A stretch of 64,000 nt of DNA, from NCBI GenBank assembly GCA_943787985.1, contig CALSOO010000006.1, positions 411,996 through 475,995 on the forward strand, read 5' to 3'. This DNA is from an uncultured Paracoccaceae bacterium (GTDB lineage Bacteria; Pseudomonadota; Alphaproteobacteria; Rhodobacterales; Rhodobacteraceae). Position 1 is the first letter of the stretch. Every line of letters starts with the position of its first letter. The position numbers and the translations under genes are program-made. This document shows, in pieces, positions 18,324 to 26,978 of this stretch. Below the pieces are notes generated by a model. It was given only the letters and a program-made list of their open reading frames with translations. It ran no database searches and was not told the DNA's origin.

Positions 18324-19177
18324 CGGATAAGCGGCTTAAGCTTTTGCAAATGCTCGGGAATATCGCGGGCTGTGCAAAAGGCTTCACGCACCAGATCGTC
18401 GAAATGTGTGGTCATGCTTTCGACCCGTGCCCGGTCGCGAAAGGCCATGTAGTGCCCGCCGACATAAAGAGCGGCCAGCAAGGGGCCAAAGATGGTGATC
18501 GGCGCGGAATAGAGGCGGCGGGCGTCAAACAGGTATATGCGCAGTCGCGGGTAAAGCTGCTCTGCCAAGGTAGACAACGCATCAAATTGCTCAAGGCGCA
18601 CATGCGCGGGCAGCCCTTGGTAGTACCCTGTGCCTGCCGCAAAGCTTTCCAGCTCGAACAAGGGCAGCGCGATTTCGTAGTCCGACAAGGACCCTCTCAT
18701 CCAATCCAGCCTTTCGCGGGTTGCGTTTATGGCCTGCGTTGTGGTGCGCCCTAAGTGAGAGCTGTATTCCCATTCCAACATGTTTTGCGTCTTGAGCATG
18801 TCGGGCAGGGCTGCTGGAACATGGCGGATTTTGTAGCCTGCGGCTTCTTTGTGCCATCCGAAAATTTGTTCATCTATCAATGCGCGCGGCGCCGGTGTCA
18901 GCGACAGGGCGTTGGCGGCAAGGGTTTCGGCGCTTTCGGGGTGATCTGACAGGCCGAGCAACCAATCGGTTGAAACCCCCAAATGCGCGGCTGCCGCGCC
19001 GATGATATGGGCGCTGGGCAGGCGCGGCCCGGGGGCCGTCAACACTTGAGAAATTGTGGACCGATCCGCCCCGACCGCGCGCGCCAAGGCGCTTTGGTTC
19101 GAATTTGCCTGTGCCATTGCCGTCCCCAAACGGGTGCGGAATTGATCGGCACGTTGATTTTTGCTCAATTTATCCAT
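18320..19177 (-). CDS. XRE family transcriptional regulator
   Basis: This 285-residue protein has an N-terminal helix-turn-helix of Cro/C1 type (about residues 15-70: SNQSALARAVGADRSTISQVL). A long C-terminal region of unknown fold contains several Trp, Tyr and hydrophobic helices. I placed the start at the Met before DKLSKN; four extra residues are possible upstream. It is divergent from the desaturase gene, which is the obvious candidate target. The stop codon overlaps the SDR stop on the other strand. Confidence 0.8.
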   Translation of the reverse strand: MDKLSKNQRADQFRTRLGTAMAQANSNQSALARAVGADRSTISQVLTAPGPRLPSAHIIGAAAAHLGVSTDWLLGLSDHPESAETLAANALSLTPAPRALIDEQIFGWHKEAAGYKIRHVPAALPDMLKTQNMLEWEYSSHLGRTTTQAINATRERLDWMRGSLSDYEIALPLFELESFAAGTGYYQGLPAHVRLEQFDALSTLAEQLYPRLRIYLFDARRLYSAPITIFGPLLAALYVGGHYMAFRDRARVESMTTHFDDLVREAFCTARDIPEHLQKLKPLIR

Positions 19178-19275
19178 CAGCGGTGACAAATATCACAATT
19201 TGGTGGAAATGGTAACAATTTACAGAATGTTCAGAGGATCGTGGTGTTGGTAGGGCACCTTAAAAAGAAGTCCAA

Positions 19276-20202
19276 ATGCACTCTGAAGCCCATGCCGTTT
19301 CTGAACGCCAAGTCCCATCCATTGAATGGGTTACGTTTACCCTGATCGTGATCTGCTACGCATTGTTTGGCGTGGCCGTGTTTTGGGTGCCCCACTTCAG
19401 CGTTTTGGCGAGTGCTGTGGTGCTGATCGTGGTGCTGGTTTTGCACTCGTCGCTCAGCCATGAGGTGCTACACGGGCATCCGTTTGCCTCCAAACGGCTG
19501 AGCGAAAGCTTGGTGATCGTGTCCATCGGGCTGTTTATTCCCTATATCAGGTTTCGCGATACCCACTTGGCCCACCATATGGATGCGAAATTGACGGATC
19601 CCTATGAAGATCCCGAAAGCAACTATTTGGACCCAGCCGTGTGGGCGCAATTACCTGCCTTTCAAAAACGGATTTTGCGGGCCAACAACACATTGCTGGG
19701 GCGAATGGTTCTGGGGCCGTTGGTGTCGCAATGGGCATTCATGTCCGACGATTTTCGCGCAATTCGCCGTGGTTCGCAGGATATCGTGTGGGCGTGGGCC
19801 TATCATATTCCCGGTGTTATCGTGGTTTTGGTGGGGGTGGCTATGTCGCCCTTGCCAGTCTGGATTTATGTAATGTGTGCCTATGTCGCCCTCTCTATTC
19901 TCAAGATACGCACCTTTCTGGAGCATCAGGCGCATGCGCGTGCGTCGGGGCGCAGTGTGATTATCGAGGACAGAGGAATTCTGGCATTTCTGTTCCTGAA
20001 CAATAACTTACACGTGGTGCATCACATGCATCCCACCGTGCCGTGGAACAAGCTGCCCGCGATCTACTGGGGCAACAAATCGCGGTATGTCACACGCAAT
20101 GGAGGCTATGTGTACGCCTCTTACGGCACGGTTTTCCGGCAGTATTTCTGGCGGGCAAAAGACCCAGTGGCGCATCCGCTCTGGCCAATGAAGGGGGATT
20201 GA
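19276..20202 (+). CDS. Membrane fatty acid desaturase
   Basis: This 308-residue integral membrane di-iron enzyme has three histidine clusters. They are HEVLH at residues 62-66, HLAHH at 97-101, and HVVHH at 246-250, with an additional HQAH at 217-220. Hydrophobic pairs separate them, as expected for the desaturase/hydroxylase fold with its active site at the cytoplasmic face. The substrate could be an acyl chain, carotenoid or ornithine lipid. The divergent XRE gene 98 bp away is a likely regulator. Confidence 0.85.
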   Translation: MHSEAHAVSERQVPSIEWVTFTLIVICYALFGVAVFWVPHFSVLASAVVLIVVLVLHSSLSHEVLHGHPFASKRLSESLVIVSIGLFIPYIRFRDTHLAHHMDAKLTDPYEDPESNYLDPAVWAQLPAFQKRILRANNTLLGRMVLGPLVSQWAFMSDDFRAIRRGSQDIVWAWAYHIPGVIVVLVGVAMSPLPVWIYVMCAYVALSILKIRTFLEHQAHARASGRSVIIEDRGILAFLFLNNNLHVVHHMHPTVPWNKLPAIYWGNKSRYVTRNGGYVYASYGTVFRQYFWRAKDPVAHPLWPMKGD

Positions 20203-20216
20203 CGCAAGAGTTGGGC

Positions 20217-21119
20217 ATGGACCTTTGGATATATGTCACTCTGGCGGCTGCGGCGTTTCAAACCCTGCGGTTCATGCTCCAAAAACAGATGTCGTTGGGC
20301 ACTTTGTCTGCGGCGGGTGCCACTTTTGCGCGTTTTTTTTATTCTGCCCCTTTGATCGCGGTGCTTTTGCTCGGCTACCTCAACCTGACAGCCCAAAGCC
20401 TGCCTGCCTTGAGTTTGGCGTTTTGGGTCTACGGCGCGGTTGGCGGGTTGACCCAAATCCTCGCGACGGTGTGTGTGGTTTTGCTGTTCAAGCAACGCAA
20501 CTTTGCCGTGGGGATTACGTTCAAGAAAAGTGAAGTGATCCTGATCGTGGTGGTCAGCACCATTGTGTTGGGAGAATCCGTATCCTGGTTGGGCTTGGGG
20601 GCTATTTTGCTCGGGGTTGCCGGGCTATTTTTATTGTCGTCCGCGCCCAAAGAACACCCGTTTCGTTTGCGTGATCTTGCCAACAAGGCGGCGGGTTTGG
20701 GTCTTGGCTCCGGCTTGTTGTTCGCGGTGTCCGGGGTGTGTTATCGCGGTGCGTCCTTGGAGTTGCCGCTGGAGGATCCGCTGGCGCGCGCGGCCATAAC
20801 GCTGTCTGCAGTCACGGCAATGCAACTTTTGGCTATGGCCCTGTGGTTGCGGTTGCGCGAGCAAGGTGAGATCACAGCCGTGTGGCAAGCCCGCCGCGTC
20901 GCAGGGTGGATCGGGATATTCTCGATGGCGGGGTCATTTTGCTGGTTCACGGCGTTCACCTTGCAAAATGCGGCATATGTCAAAGCCCTTGGGCAGGTGG
21001 AATTGATTCTGAGCCTGATGGTGACTGTGATCTTTTTCAAAGAAAAAATCACCCGCCGCGAGATATTGGGTATCGGGGTGTTGGCGGCATCGGTATTGCT
21101 GCTTGTAAGTGCGATTTAG
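20217..21119 (+). CDS. EamA/DMT family transporter
   Basis: This 300-residue membrane protein has about ten hydrophobic segments in two similar halves, each ending with the EamA-style VLGE.VSWLGLGAILLGVAGL or ILGIGVLAASVLLL pattern. The frame is open upstream into the desaturase gene. I chose the ATG at 20217, where the first membrane segment begins directly (MDLWIYVTLAAAAF). The substrate is unknown. The 14-bp gap to the desaturase suggests one transcript. Confidence 0.8.
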   Translation: MDLWIYVTLAAAAFQTLRFMLQKQMSLGTLSAAGATFARFFYSAPLIAVLLLGYLNLTAQSLPALSLAFWVYGAVGGLTQILATVCVVLLFKQRNFAVGITFKKSEVILIVVVSTIVLGESVSWLGLGAILLGVAGLFLLSSAPKEHPFRLRDLANKAAGLGLGSGLLFAVSGVCYRGASLELPLEDPLARAAITLSAVTAMQLLAMALWLRLREQGEITAVWQARRVAGWIGIFSMAGSFCWFTAFTLQNAAYVKALGQVELILSLMVTVIFFKEKITRREILGIGVLAASVLLLVSAI

Positions 21120-21811
21120 CGGTCTTGTTCTGTTCCGTAGAGACGCTGGAACAGGCTGGCTTCTTGAGTGTTGTTGAAAAACGGAACACTTTCGGGTGGC
21201 TCGGGACTCTCGACGCGGGCTTGGATTTCACTCAGAACGACTTCGGTTATAAACGGCATGTCAAAGCTGCGCGCTTGGGCAAGGGAGACCCATTGTAAAT
21301 GGGACAGCTCGTCCGAGGCGCTTGAGAAATCGTCAGGGTCGCTGGCCAGATCGTCGGCATCAATCAGAAAAAACCGTGCGTCAAAGCGACGGGGGCGTCC
21401 GGGCGGGGTGATCGCACGGAACACGAATTGCAAAGGGGCCGCATGCGGGACATGTCCTGTCTGCGCGAATGCGCTCCAATCTTGGGGCACATCACCGTCC
21501 CACGTGCCGCTTTGGCCCAAAACCTGTCCGGTTTCTTCAAACAATTCGCGAATGGCGGCGACGCTCAGGGCATGTGTCAAATCTTGTTCGCTGTCATCGA
21601 GCAAGCGCGTGGCGCATGGTTCCCCGATGGAGCTGCCAAGGGCCACGTCAGCGTCGCCTGTGTCGACGGCCCCGCCCGGAAAGACGAACTTGTTGGGCAT
21701 GAACACGGCTTTGGCGCCGCGTTGCCCCATCAGGATCCGCGGATCAGTGAGCCTGTCACGCAGCACAATCACTGTCGCGGCGTGGCGAATCTGGGTTTTG
21801 TCGATGGTCAT
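21116..21811 (-). CDS. NUDIX hydrolase
   Basis: This 231-residue protein has the Nudix elements FPGGAVD at about residues 44-50 and REL.EETG at 88-95. A roughly 35-residue insertion between Gly-Gly and the RELFEETG helix is longer than the classical box. That points to the family of larger Nudix proteins that act on CoA or dinucleotide derivatives. The substrate is not predictable. It is convergent with the EamA gene and the two stop codons overlap in TTAG. Confidence 0.82.
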   Translation of the reverse strand: MTIDKTQIRHAATVIVLRDRLTDPRILMGQRGAKAVFMPNKFVFPGGAVDTGDADVALGSSIGEPCATRLLDDSEQDLTHALSVAAIRELFEETGQVLGQSGTWDGDVPQDWSAFAQTGHVPHAAPLQFVFRAITPPGRPRRFDARFFLIDADDLASDPDDFSSASDELSHLQWVSLAQARSFDMPFITEVVLSEIQARVESPEPPESVPFFNNTQEASLFQRLYGTEQDR

Positions 21812-21858
21812 GCTCTGCCTTTGCGGGTTGCACGGCCCTGCGGTGTATCAGTCCGGCA

Positions 21859-22272
21859 TTAAGGTGCGCTGTCGAAGCCACCCATACGCCGCGCCCATTG
21901 ATATCCGATCAAGGCCCCTTTTAGTCTTGGCAAAAGGTAGAGCGATAGCGCGACGCAGCCAACCGCAAAGATTGTAAACAGCACCAAAGGCTCCGGCCGC
22001 CATTTGACAAAAGCGAAGTGCAAGAGTGGCGCCATCAAGTGCCCTACAATCAAAATGGTGAGGTAGGCAGGGCCGTCATCGGCTTTGTGATGGTGCAATT
22101 CCTGGCGGCAAACAGTGCACGTGTCCTCTACTGTGAGATAGCTGCGCAGCAATGCGCCGCTTCCGCATTTGGGGCATTTGCGCCGCCAACCGCGTGCGAC
22201 AGCGGGCCATGCGGGTCGGTCGTGCGTGTGCTCGGGTGTGTCGGTCGTGACGTTGATTTGGGTGTCGGTCAT
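21859..22272 (-). CDS. DUF983 family membrane protein
   Basis: This 137-residue protein has two Cys-x-x-Cys pairs (CPKCG and CTVCR) near residues 33-60, followed by two hydrophobic segments. This is the DUF983 layout: a zinc-ribbon-like head on two transmembrane helices. The function is unknown. The start at 22272 gives the usual length; the longer open frame upstream lacks family character. It is divergent from the EF-hand gene. Confidence 0.82.
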   Translation of the reverse strand: MTDTQINVTTDTPEHTHDRPAWPAVARGWRRKCPKCGSGALLRSYLTVEDTCTVCRQELHHHKADDGPAYLTILIVGHLMAPLLHFAFVKWRPEPLVLFTIFAVGCVALSLYLLPRLKGALIGYQWARRMGGFDSAP

Positions 22273-22470
22273 CGGATTCGCCTTGAGTAAGGCTTTCTGT
22301 ATGAAGCCTGCGCAGACGCTGTGGAATGAGGCAGGATGTCCTTGCGTCCCAATGTCGCAAAGGGGTTTCAAATTAATTTCAGAAATGTGCGACGGAAACG
22401 CCGTGCCCCCTCGTTTGTAGTTGTGACCGTCCCGAAAAGCGGATGGTGAGGCAAAAATGGAGACGACAAC

Positions 22471-22905
22471 ATGAAAAAGACTCTCGCACTTGTTTTGGTT
22501 GCATGCACAAGCATCGCAGTGGCTGCACCCGTACTGGCGGACAAGCGCCCCAAGGGGATGAGCTTTTCCCAACTTGACGCTGACGGCAACGGGGAGCTGA
22601 CGCAGGACGAAATGCGCGCCCGCGGTGCCGCCCGTTTTGCAACGGTTGATGCGGATGGCGACGGGTTCCTCACGGTTGAGGAATTGGAAGCTGCGGGCAG
22701 TGAGCGTGCCAAAAAGCGTTCAGCGCGCATGATGAAGCATTTGGATGCGGATGGTGATGGCAAGATTTCTCAGGAAGAAATGCAAAACCGTGACAAAGGC
22801 GGCCGCATGTTTGGCCGCATTGATGCCGATGGCAACGGCACTGTATCCGAGGAAGAGTTCGCAGCGGCCCGTGACAAGATGAAAAAGCGTAAAAAGAAGA
22901 ACTGA
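22471..22905 (+). CDS. Exported EF-hand protein with four calcium loops
   Basis: This 144-residue protein has a signal peptide (cleavage likely after the Ala near residue 23). Four canonical 12-residue EF-hand loops start at residues 36, 60, 92 and 118. Each begins DADG and has Glu at position 12, so all should bind calcium. The C terminus is a Lys/Arg tail. It is followed 61 bp later by an ECF sigma factor and two membrane or periplasmic proteins. A calcium- or metal-linked envelope response is inferred. Confidence 0.85.
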   Translation: MKKTLALVLVACTSIAVAAPVLADKRPKGMSFSQLDADGNGELTQDEMRARGAARFATVDADGDGFLTVEELEAAGSERAKKRSARMMKHLDADGDGKISQEEMQNRDKGGRMFGRIDADGNGTVSEEEFAAARDKMKKRKKKN

Positions 22906-22966
22906 ACCAGCCCAAAGGGTCGCCTGCTTGAAGAGTGGGCGGCCCTGCGTTAACGCTAGGACCCTT

Positions 22967-23557
22967 ATGAACATGCCTCTTGATGCAGAACCCGAATGCG
23001 AAGACGCCGCATTGCTTGCGCGCTACGTGCAGGGCGATGCGTCTGCTGCGCGATTGCTGACGGCGCGTTTGACGCCGCGGGTTTTTGCACATGCTTTTCG
23101 TGTCCTTGGAGATGCGGCTGAAGCCGAGGATGTCTCTCAGGATGCGATGCTGCGTTTATGGCGAATCGCGCCTGAATGGCGCACTGGGGAGGCGAAAGTG
23201 AGCACATGGTTGTACCGTGTGACAGCCAATTTGTGCACCGACCGGTTGCGTCGCAAACGTGGCTCTGCGTTGGATGACATCGCAGAACCCGCAGATCCGA
23301 CCCCGGGTGCCGAGGCCCGGCTTCAGGATCGTGCCCGCTATGATGCGCTGCAAGCGGCTTTGGCCACTTTGCCGGAACGCCAGCGACAGGCCGTCGTGTT
23401 GCGTCACATTGAGGGATTGGCCAATCCGGAGATTGCAGTGATCCTCGAGATCACAACCGAGGCCGTTGAAAGTTTAACCGCGCGCGGCAAACGCGCATTG
23501 GCACAGGCCTTGTCGGGCGCGCGTGCACAGTTGGGGTATGAAGATGAATCGCACTGA
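22967..23557 (+). CDS. ECF-type RNA polymerase sigma factor
   Basis: This 196-residue sigma-70 family protein contains region 2 (SQDAMLRLWRIAPEW, then STWLYRVTANLCTDRLRRKR) and region 4 (LPERQRQAVVLRHIEGLANPEIA), with no region 3. The ATG at 22967 has AGGA five bases upstream. It overlaps the next gene, whose product has one membrane helix and could be its anti-sigma factor. Its own promoter target cannot be read with confidence from the sequence. Confidence 0.88.
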   Translation: MNMPLDAEPECEDAALLARYVQGDASAARLLTARLTPRVFAHAFRVLGDAAEAEDVSQDAMLRLWRIAPEWRTGEAKVSTWLYRVTANLCTDRLRRKRGSALDDIAEPADPTPGAEARLQDRARYDALQAALATLPERQRQAVVLRHIEGLANPEIAVILEITTEAVESLTARGKRALAQALSGARAQLGYEDESH

Positions 23558-23894
23558 TCCAGATATGACCGAGTTGGACGCGCTTTTGACCCAAGCGCGT
23601 GATATTGACACGCCGACCCCTTTGATGGGCCGTGTTCTGGAAGATGCCCTGGCTCAACAGCCTGTGCCGCGCCTGCGCGTCGCGCCTACGATCTGGGCGC
23701 AATTGGCCAATGTCCTTGGCGGTTGGCAAGGCATGGGCGGACTGGTCGCCGCGACTTGTGCAGGTTTGTGGATCGGCATCAGCCCGCCGCAAGCCTTACC
23801 AGAGAGTATAATCGAAATTTTGGGCACAACAGACAGTTACGTGCAGCAAGACCCAAGCCTGAGCGGGTTTGGATGGGATGTGGAAGAGGGATGA
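23538..23894 (+). CDS. Small membrane protein, possible anti-sigma factor
   Basis: This 118-residue protein has an acidic N-terminal segment of about 60 residues, one hydrophobic helix (about 75-92, GMGGLVAATCAGLWIGI), and a short C-terminal part outside the membrane. That is the topology of an anti-sigma factor, and the gene starts inside the sigma gene. No zinc-binding HxxxCxxC motif is present, so it is not a classical ZAS-type anti-sigma. The start at 23538 or 23544 is uncertain. Confidence 0.6.
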   Translation: MKMNRTDPDMTELDALLTQARDIDTPTPLMGRVLEDALAQQPVPRLRVAPTIWAQLANVLGGWQGMGGLVAATCAGLWIGISPPQALPESIIEILGTTDSYVQQDPSLSGFGWDVEEG

Positions 23895-23898
23895 ACCT

Positions 23899-24399
23899 AT
23901 GAGTGATCAACAACCGACAGACACTGCCGCCCGCTATGTTCCACGTGGCTTCAAAGTGATCCTTGGCCTCTCGCTGGCGTTGAACCTGATTGTGATCGGG
24001 GTCGTTGTGGGGGCGGGCGTGCGCGGTGGTGGCCCCATGCGGGGGGGCGGTATGTCCAACTATGCGATACCGTATGTTATGGCCCTGCCCAAAGAAGACA
24101 GGCGCGCGATTTCCAAATCATTGCGAGGCAAAGATGGGCTCCCCGATCGCGGCGCGCGCCGTGCTTTGTATCAAGATATGGTGAGCGCGCTCAAGGCCGA
24201 GCCGTTTGATCCCGCAGCTGTACAATCTGTTCTGGATGCCCAAAGTTCGGCCAACGTGTCGGTTTTGACGGCCGCCCAAGTGGCGTGGACCGAAAGGGTT
24301 ACAGCGATGAGCCCGCAAAAGCGCGCTGAATATGCCGGACGTGTCGAAGAGGTTTTGAAACGTGGCCCGCGCAAAGGCAAACGTCGCCCTGCCGAATAA
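23899..24399 (+). CDS. Spy/CpxP-like periplasmic metal-sensor family protein
   Basis: This 166-residue protein has an N-terminal membrane anchor (about residues 19-42, FKVILGLSLALNLIVIGVVVGAG). A periplasmic helical domain follows, with LPKEDRRAISKSLRG and a final MSPQKRAEYAGRVEEVLKRG helix. This is the heavy-metal sensor / LTxxQ-like fold related to CnrR, ZraP and Spy. It is the fourth gene of the EF-hand / sigma cluster, 4 bp after the preceding stop. In metal systems, CnrX-type relatives control sigma release, so a similar role is possible. Confidence 0.72.
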   Translation: MSDQQPTDTAARYVPRGFKVILGLSLALNLIVIGVVVGAGVRGGGPMRGGGMSNYAIPYVMALPKEDRRAISKSLRGKDGLPDRGARRALYQDMVSALKAEPFDPAAVQSVLDAQSSANVSVLTAAQVAWTERVTAMSPQKRAEYAGRVEEVLKRGPRKGKRRPAE

Positions 24400-24413
24400 G
24401 CTACGCAAATGTG

Positions 24414-25820
24414 TCAGGCTGCGGGGCGGCTCAGCGTCACTTGATTGCGACCACTTTCTTTGGCGCGGTACAACGCTTTGTCCGCTTGATCCAACAGGCC
24501 TGGTGCGACCGAGGACAGTCCGAACCGCTCAACACTGGCGCGGTTTCCTATGGCCAGACCGATGCTGATGGTCGCGTCAAGATCGCCAGCCTGATTTGGC
24601 AATGAAAACGGCGTTTCCCCGATCACGGAACACAGGCGCTGGGCCGTCAGGCGTGCGTTTGGCAATTCGACACCGGGCATGACGATCAGGAACTCTTCGC
24701 CTCCGATCCGTGCCACCATATCAACGGCCCGCAGGTTTTCGCGCAACCGTTCCGCCGTTTGAACGAGCACAGCATCGCCGGCCGCGTGACCGTAGACGTC
24801 GTTGATCCTTTTGAAGAAATCCATATCCGCCAACATGACCGCAAAGGGCTTGCCAGACCGCGACGCGGTCTCCGCGATCCGCGTCAGGTGTGGCATGGCA
24901 TATCGGCGGTTGTGCAGCCCTGTAAGCGGGTCACATACGGCCGCTTCAAGGCCGGTGCGCACCGTGGCGCGCAACTGGTCAGCGATGTGTTTGCGTTTGA
25001 CCAAGCTGTTGACCCGCAGGGCGATTTCGTCGGCCAAAAACTCGTGGGTCACGATGTCATTGGCCCCAAGATCAAGCGCTTGTGCGGACAGGTTCGGATC
25101 CGCCTCCGGCTGGACAATCAAAACGCCGCTATGACGCGTGAGAGCATGTGTTCTGATGTCCGCCAGAACGCGCAACATTTCGGCAGGGGCGTTCGGTTGT
25201 AGATGCAGAATAAACACGTCGGGCACATGACTGTTGCCGCTTTTCGACTGTGGGGTCAGGTCGTCTTCCGGCTTGGCGGAGGTGATCTTGCTGCCAAGCT
25301 CTTTCTGCAACTTGTGGGCCCATTTGGCATTGGCGATCATGTCACTCGAGATCAGTGTGACGCAGGGTGTCCGTTCAAAAAGGGCCGCCCCTTCGGCCAG
25401 CCCCAATGCACGCGATGTGTCGTCGCGCATGCGCCATTCCGATGCGGAATTCGAGACCCGCACCAAGCTGCGCACGCGCGCCAGTGTGAGTGTGTCGTCA
25501 AGCGGTTTGCTCAGAACGTCATCAAAGCCCGCCGCCAAAAGGTGTAGCCGTCTTGCGTAGTTGTTGTCGTGTTCGATGGCGATCATGGGAATGTCCCGCC
25601 CGGCAATAAGGCGTTTGACCGCCGCGCCAAGGTCCACCGCCGATCCATCGGGCAATTCGGCTGCGGTCATGATGACATCCGGAACTTCAGCCACAATGGT
25701 TTCGAGGGCTTGTTGAATGGTTTTTGCCTGATGCACGTCATAATGCGCCGCGGACAGCTTGACCTTGAGGACAATCCTGTTCGTGGCGATGGGGTCGATG
25801 ATAAGGATCTTCCCGTGCAT
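24414..25820 (-). CDS. PleD-like diguanylate cyclase with degenerate receivers
   Basis: This 468-residue protein is built as receiver, receiver, GGDEF. The catalytic motif is GGEEF, preceded by the RAVD inhibition site five residues upstream, so product inhibition by c-di-GMP is expected. In the first receiver the phosphoacceptor position is Ala53 (PDVIMTA), and the acidic pair is reduced to Asp-Pro. The second receiver has His at the equivalent position (PDVFILH). Activation by phosphorylation as in PleD seems impossible. The ATG at 25820 has GGAAG upstream. Confidence 0.85.
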   Translation of the reverse strand: MHGKILIIDPIATNRIVLKVKLSAAHYDVHQAKTIQQALETIVAEVPDVIMTAAELPDGSAVDLGAAVKRLIAGRDIPMIAIEHDNNYARRLHLLAAGFDDVLSKPLDDTLTLARVRSLVRVSNSASEWRMRDDTSRALGLAEGAALFERTPCVTLISSDMIANAKWAHKLQKELGSKITSAKPEDDLTPQSKSGNSHVPDVFILHLQPNAPAEMLRVLADIRTHALTRHSGVLIVQPEADPNLSAQALDLGANDIVTHEFLADEIALRVNSLVKRKHIADQLRATVRTGLEAAVCDPLTGLHNRRYAMPHLTRIAETASRSGKPFAVMLADMDFFKRINDVYGHAAGDAVLVQTAERLRENLRAVDMVARIGGEEFLIVMPGVELPNARLTAQRLCSVIGETPFSLPNQAGDLDATISIGLAIGNRASVERFGLSSVAPGLLDQADKALYRAKESGRNQVTLSRPAA

Positions 25821-25916
25821 GGCATTCTTCCGTATCGGTTGCATTCAGCGTTGCCATCGTTTCTTGTCGCTTTTGGTTAACAAAGGGTTTCGATTTTTTT
25901 GAAAAGGAGCATCAAA

Positions 25917-26201
25917 TTGGTTCAGTCGCGAGAATCCGCCGAAACCGTCGCACTTCAGGCTTTGGGCTGGATTGCAGGTCATGAAACCCTGCTGCCTGTT
26001 TTCCTGGGCGCCACGGGTGCCAGTGAAGAAGACGTGCGTACCGGCGCCACCGATCCTGCTTTTCTAGGCGCTTTGCTGGATTTCTTGATGATGGATGATG
26101 CGTGGGTCATTGAGTTTTGTGATACAGTATCAATGCCCTACGATCGGTTGATGTCTGCGCGGCACATGTTGCCTGGCGGTGAACAGGTCAATTGGACATG
26201 A
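25917..26201 (+). CDS. DUF3572 family protein
   Basis: This small 94-residue protein contains SRESAETVALQALGWIAGHE at the start, the conserved opening of DUF3572 proteins in Rhodobacterales. The function is unknown. The start is a TTG at 25917, with AAAAGGAG seven bases upstream; no ATG is available there. Its stop overlaps the ATG of the HAD phosphatase (ATGA), so the two are translationally coupled. Confidence 0.75.
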   Translation: MVQSRESAETVALQALGWIAGHETLLPVFLGATGASEEDVRTGATDPAFLGALLDFLMMDDAWVIEFCDTVSMPYDRLMSARHMLPGGEQVNWT

Positions 26202-26896
26202 GCCGCGTCAAGGGACTGATTTTCGACAAAGACGGTACTTTGTTTGAGTTTGCCGCCACATGGGAAGCATGGGCGCAGGCGTTTTTATTGCGCGTTTGCG
26301 ACGGGGATCGCCTTCGTGCGGCTGACATCGGCCACGTGATTGGTTTTGATTTCAAGCAGCGCCGCTTTGCTCCGGACAGCATCGCCATTGCAGGCACGGC
26401 TGGTGAAATTGCCGCCAAACTCGCACCTTTCTTTCCACAACATGACGCTGATGCTCTGCTGGACATGGTGAATGACGAGGCCGGACAGGCCCCCCAGATA
26501 GAGGCCGTTGCGCTGGCCCCCTTCTTGAGCGGGCTGCGTGCGCGCGGCTTGAAGCTTGGTGTTGCGACCAACGACTCCGAAGCCCCTGCATTGGCCCATC
26601 TGGCCGAGGCCGGCGTGGTCGAGCAGTTTGACTTTATTGCGGGCTATGACAGTGGGCATGGGGGCAAACCTGCACCGGGGCAGTTGTTGGCCTTTTGCGC
26701 CGCGATGCAGCTTGATCCCAGCGAGGTCGTCATGATCGGCGACAGTACCCATGATCTTTTGGCGGGGCGGGCCGCAGGAATGCGGACCTTGGCCGTTCTG
26801 ACCGGCATGGCCCCTCGGGAGGTTCTGGCCCCTTTGGCGCAAGCCGTCTTTCCCGATATCGGTCACATCCCGCAATGGCTTGACGACCTCACCTGA
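26198..26896 (+). CDS. HAD family hydrolase, phosphoglycolate phosphatase-like
   Basis: This 232-residue haloacid dehalogenase phosphatase shows motif I DKDGT with nucleophile Asp at the start, motif II ATND, Lys in GGKPAPGQ, and motif III GDSTHD. A helical cap of about 70 residues follows motif I. The protein may act on 2-phosphoglycolate or another small phosphate ester. The ATG at 26198 overlaps the DUF3572 stop. Confidence 0.85.
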   Translation: MSRVKGLIFDKDGTLFEFAATWEAWAQAFLLRVCDGDRLRAADIGHVIGFDFKQRRFAPDSIAIAGTAGEIAAKLAPFFPQHDADALLDMVNDEAGQAPQIEAVALAPFLSGLRARGLKLGVATNDSEAPALAHLAEAGVVEQFDFIAGYDSGHGGKPAPGQLLAFCAAMQLDPSEVVMIGDSTHDLLAGRAAGMRTLAVLTGMAPREVLAPLAQAVFPDIGHIPQWLDDLT

Positions 26897-26978
26897 CAAA
26901 AACGACAAGCTGCGTCGCAAAGGGAACGGATGGACTCCTCTTCAGCGCGTTGGATGAGGCGCAAGACAGGAGAGTCCA

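Noticed and set aside
22390..22420. ECF-type promoter (GGAAC-N16-GTT) upstream of the EF-hand gene
   Set aside because: GGAAAC and CGTT are present but only about 12 bases apart, too short for a known ECF promoter.
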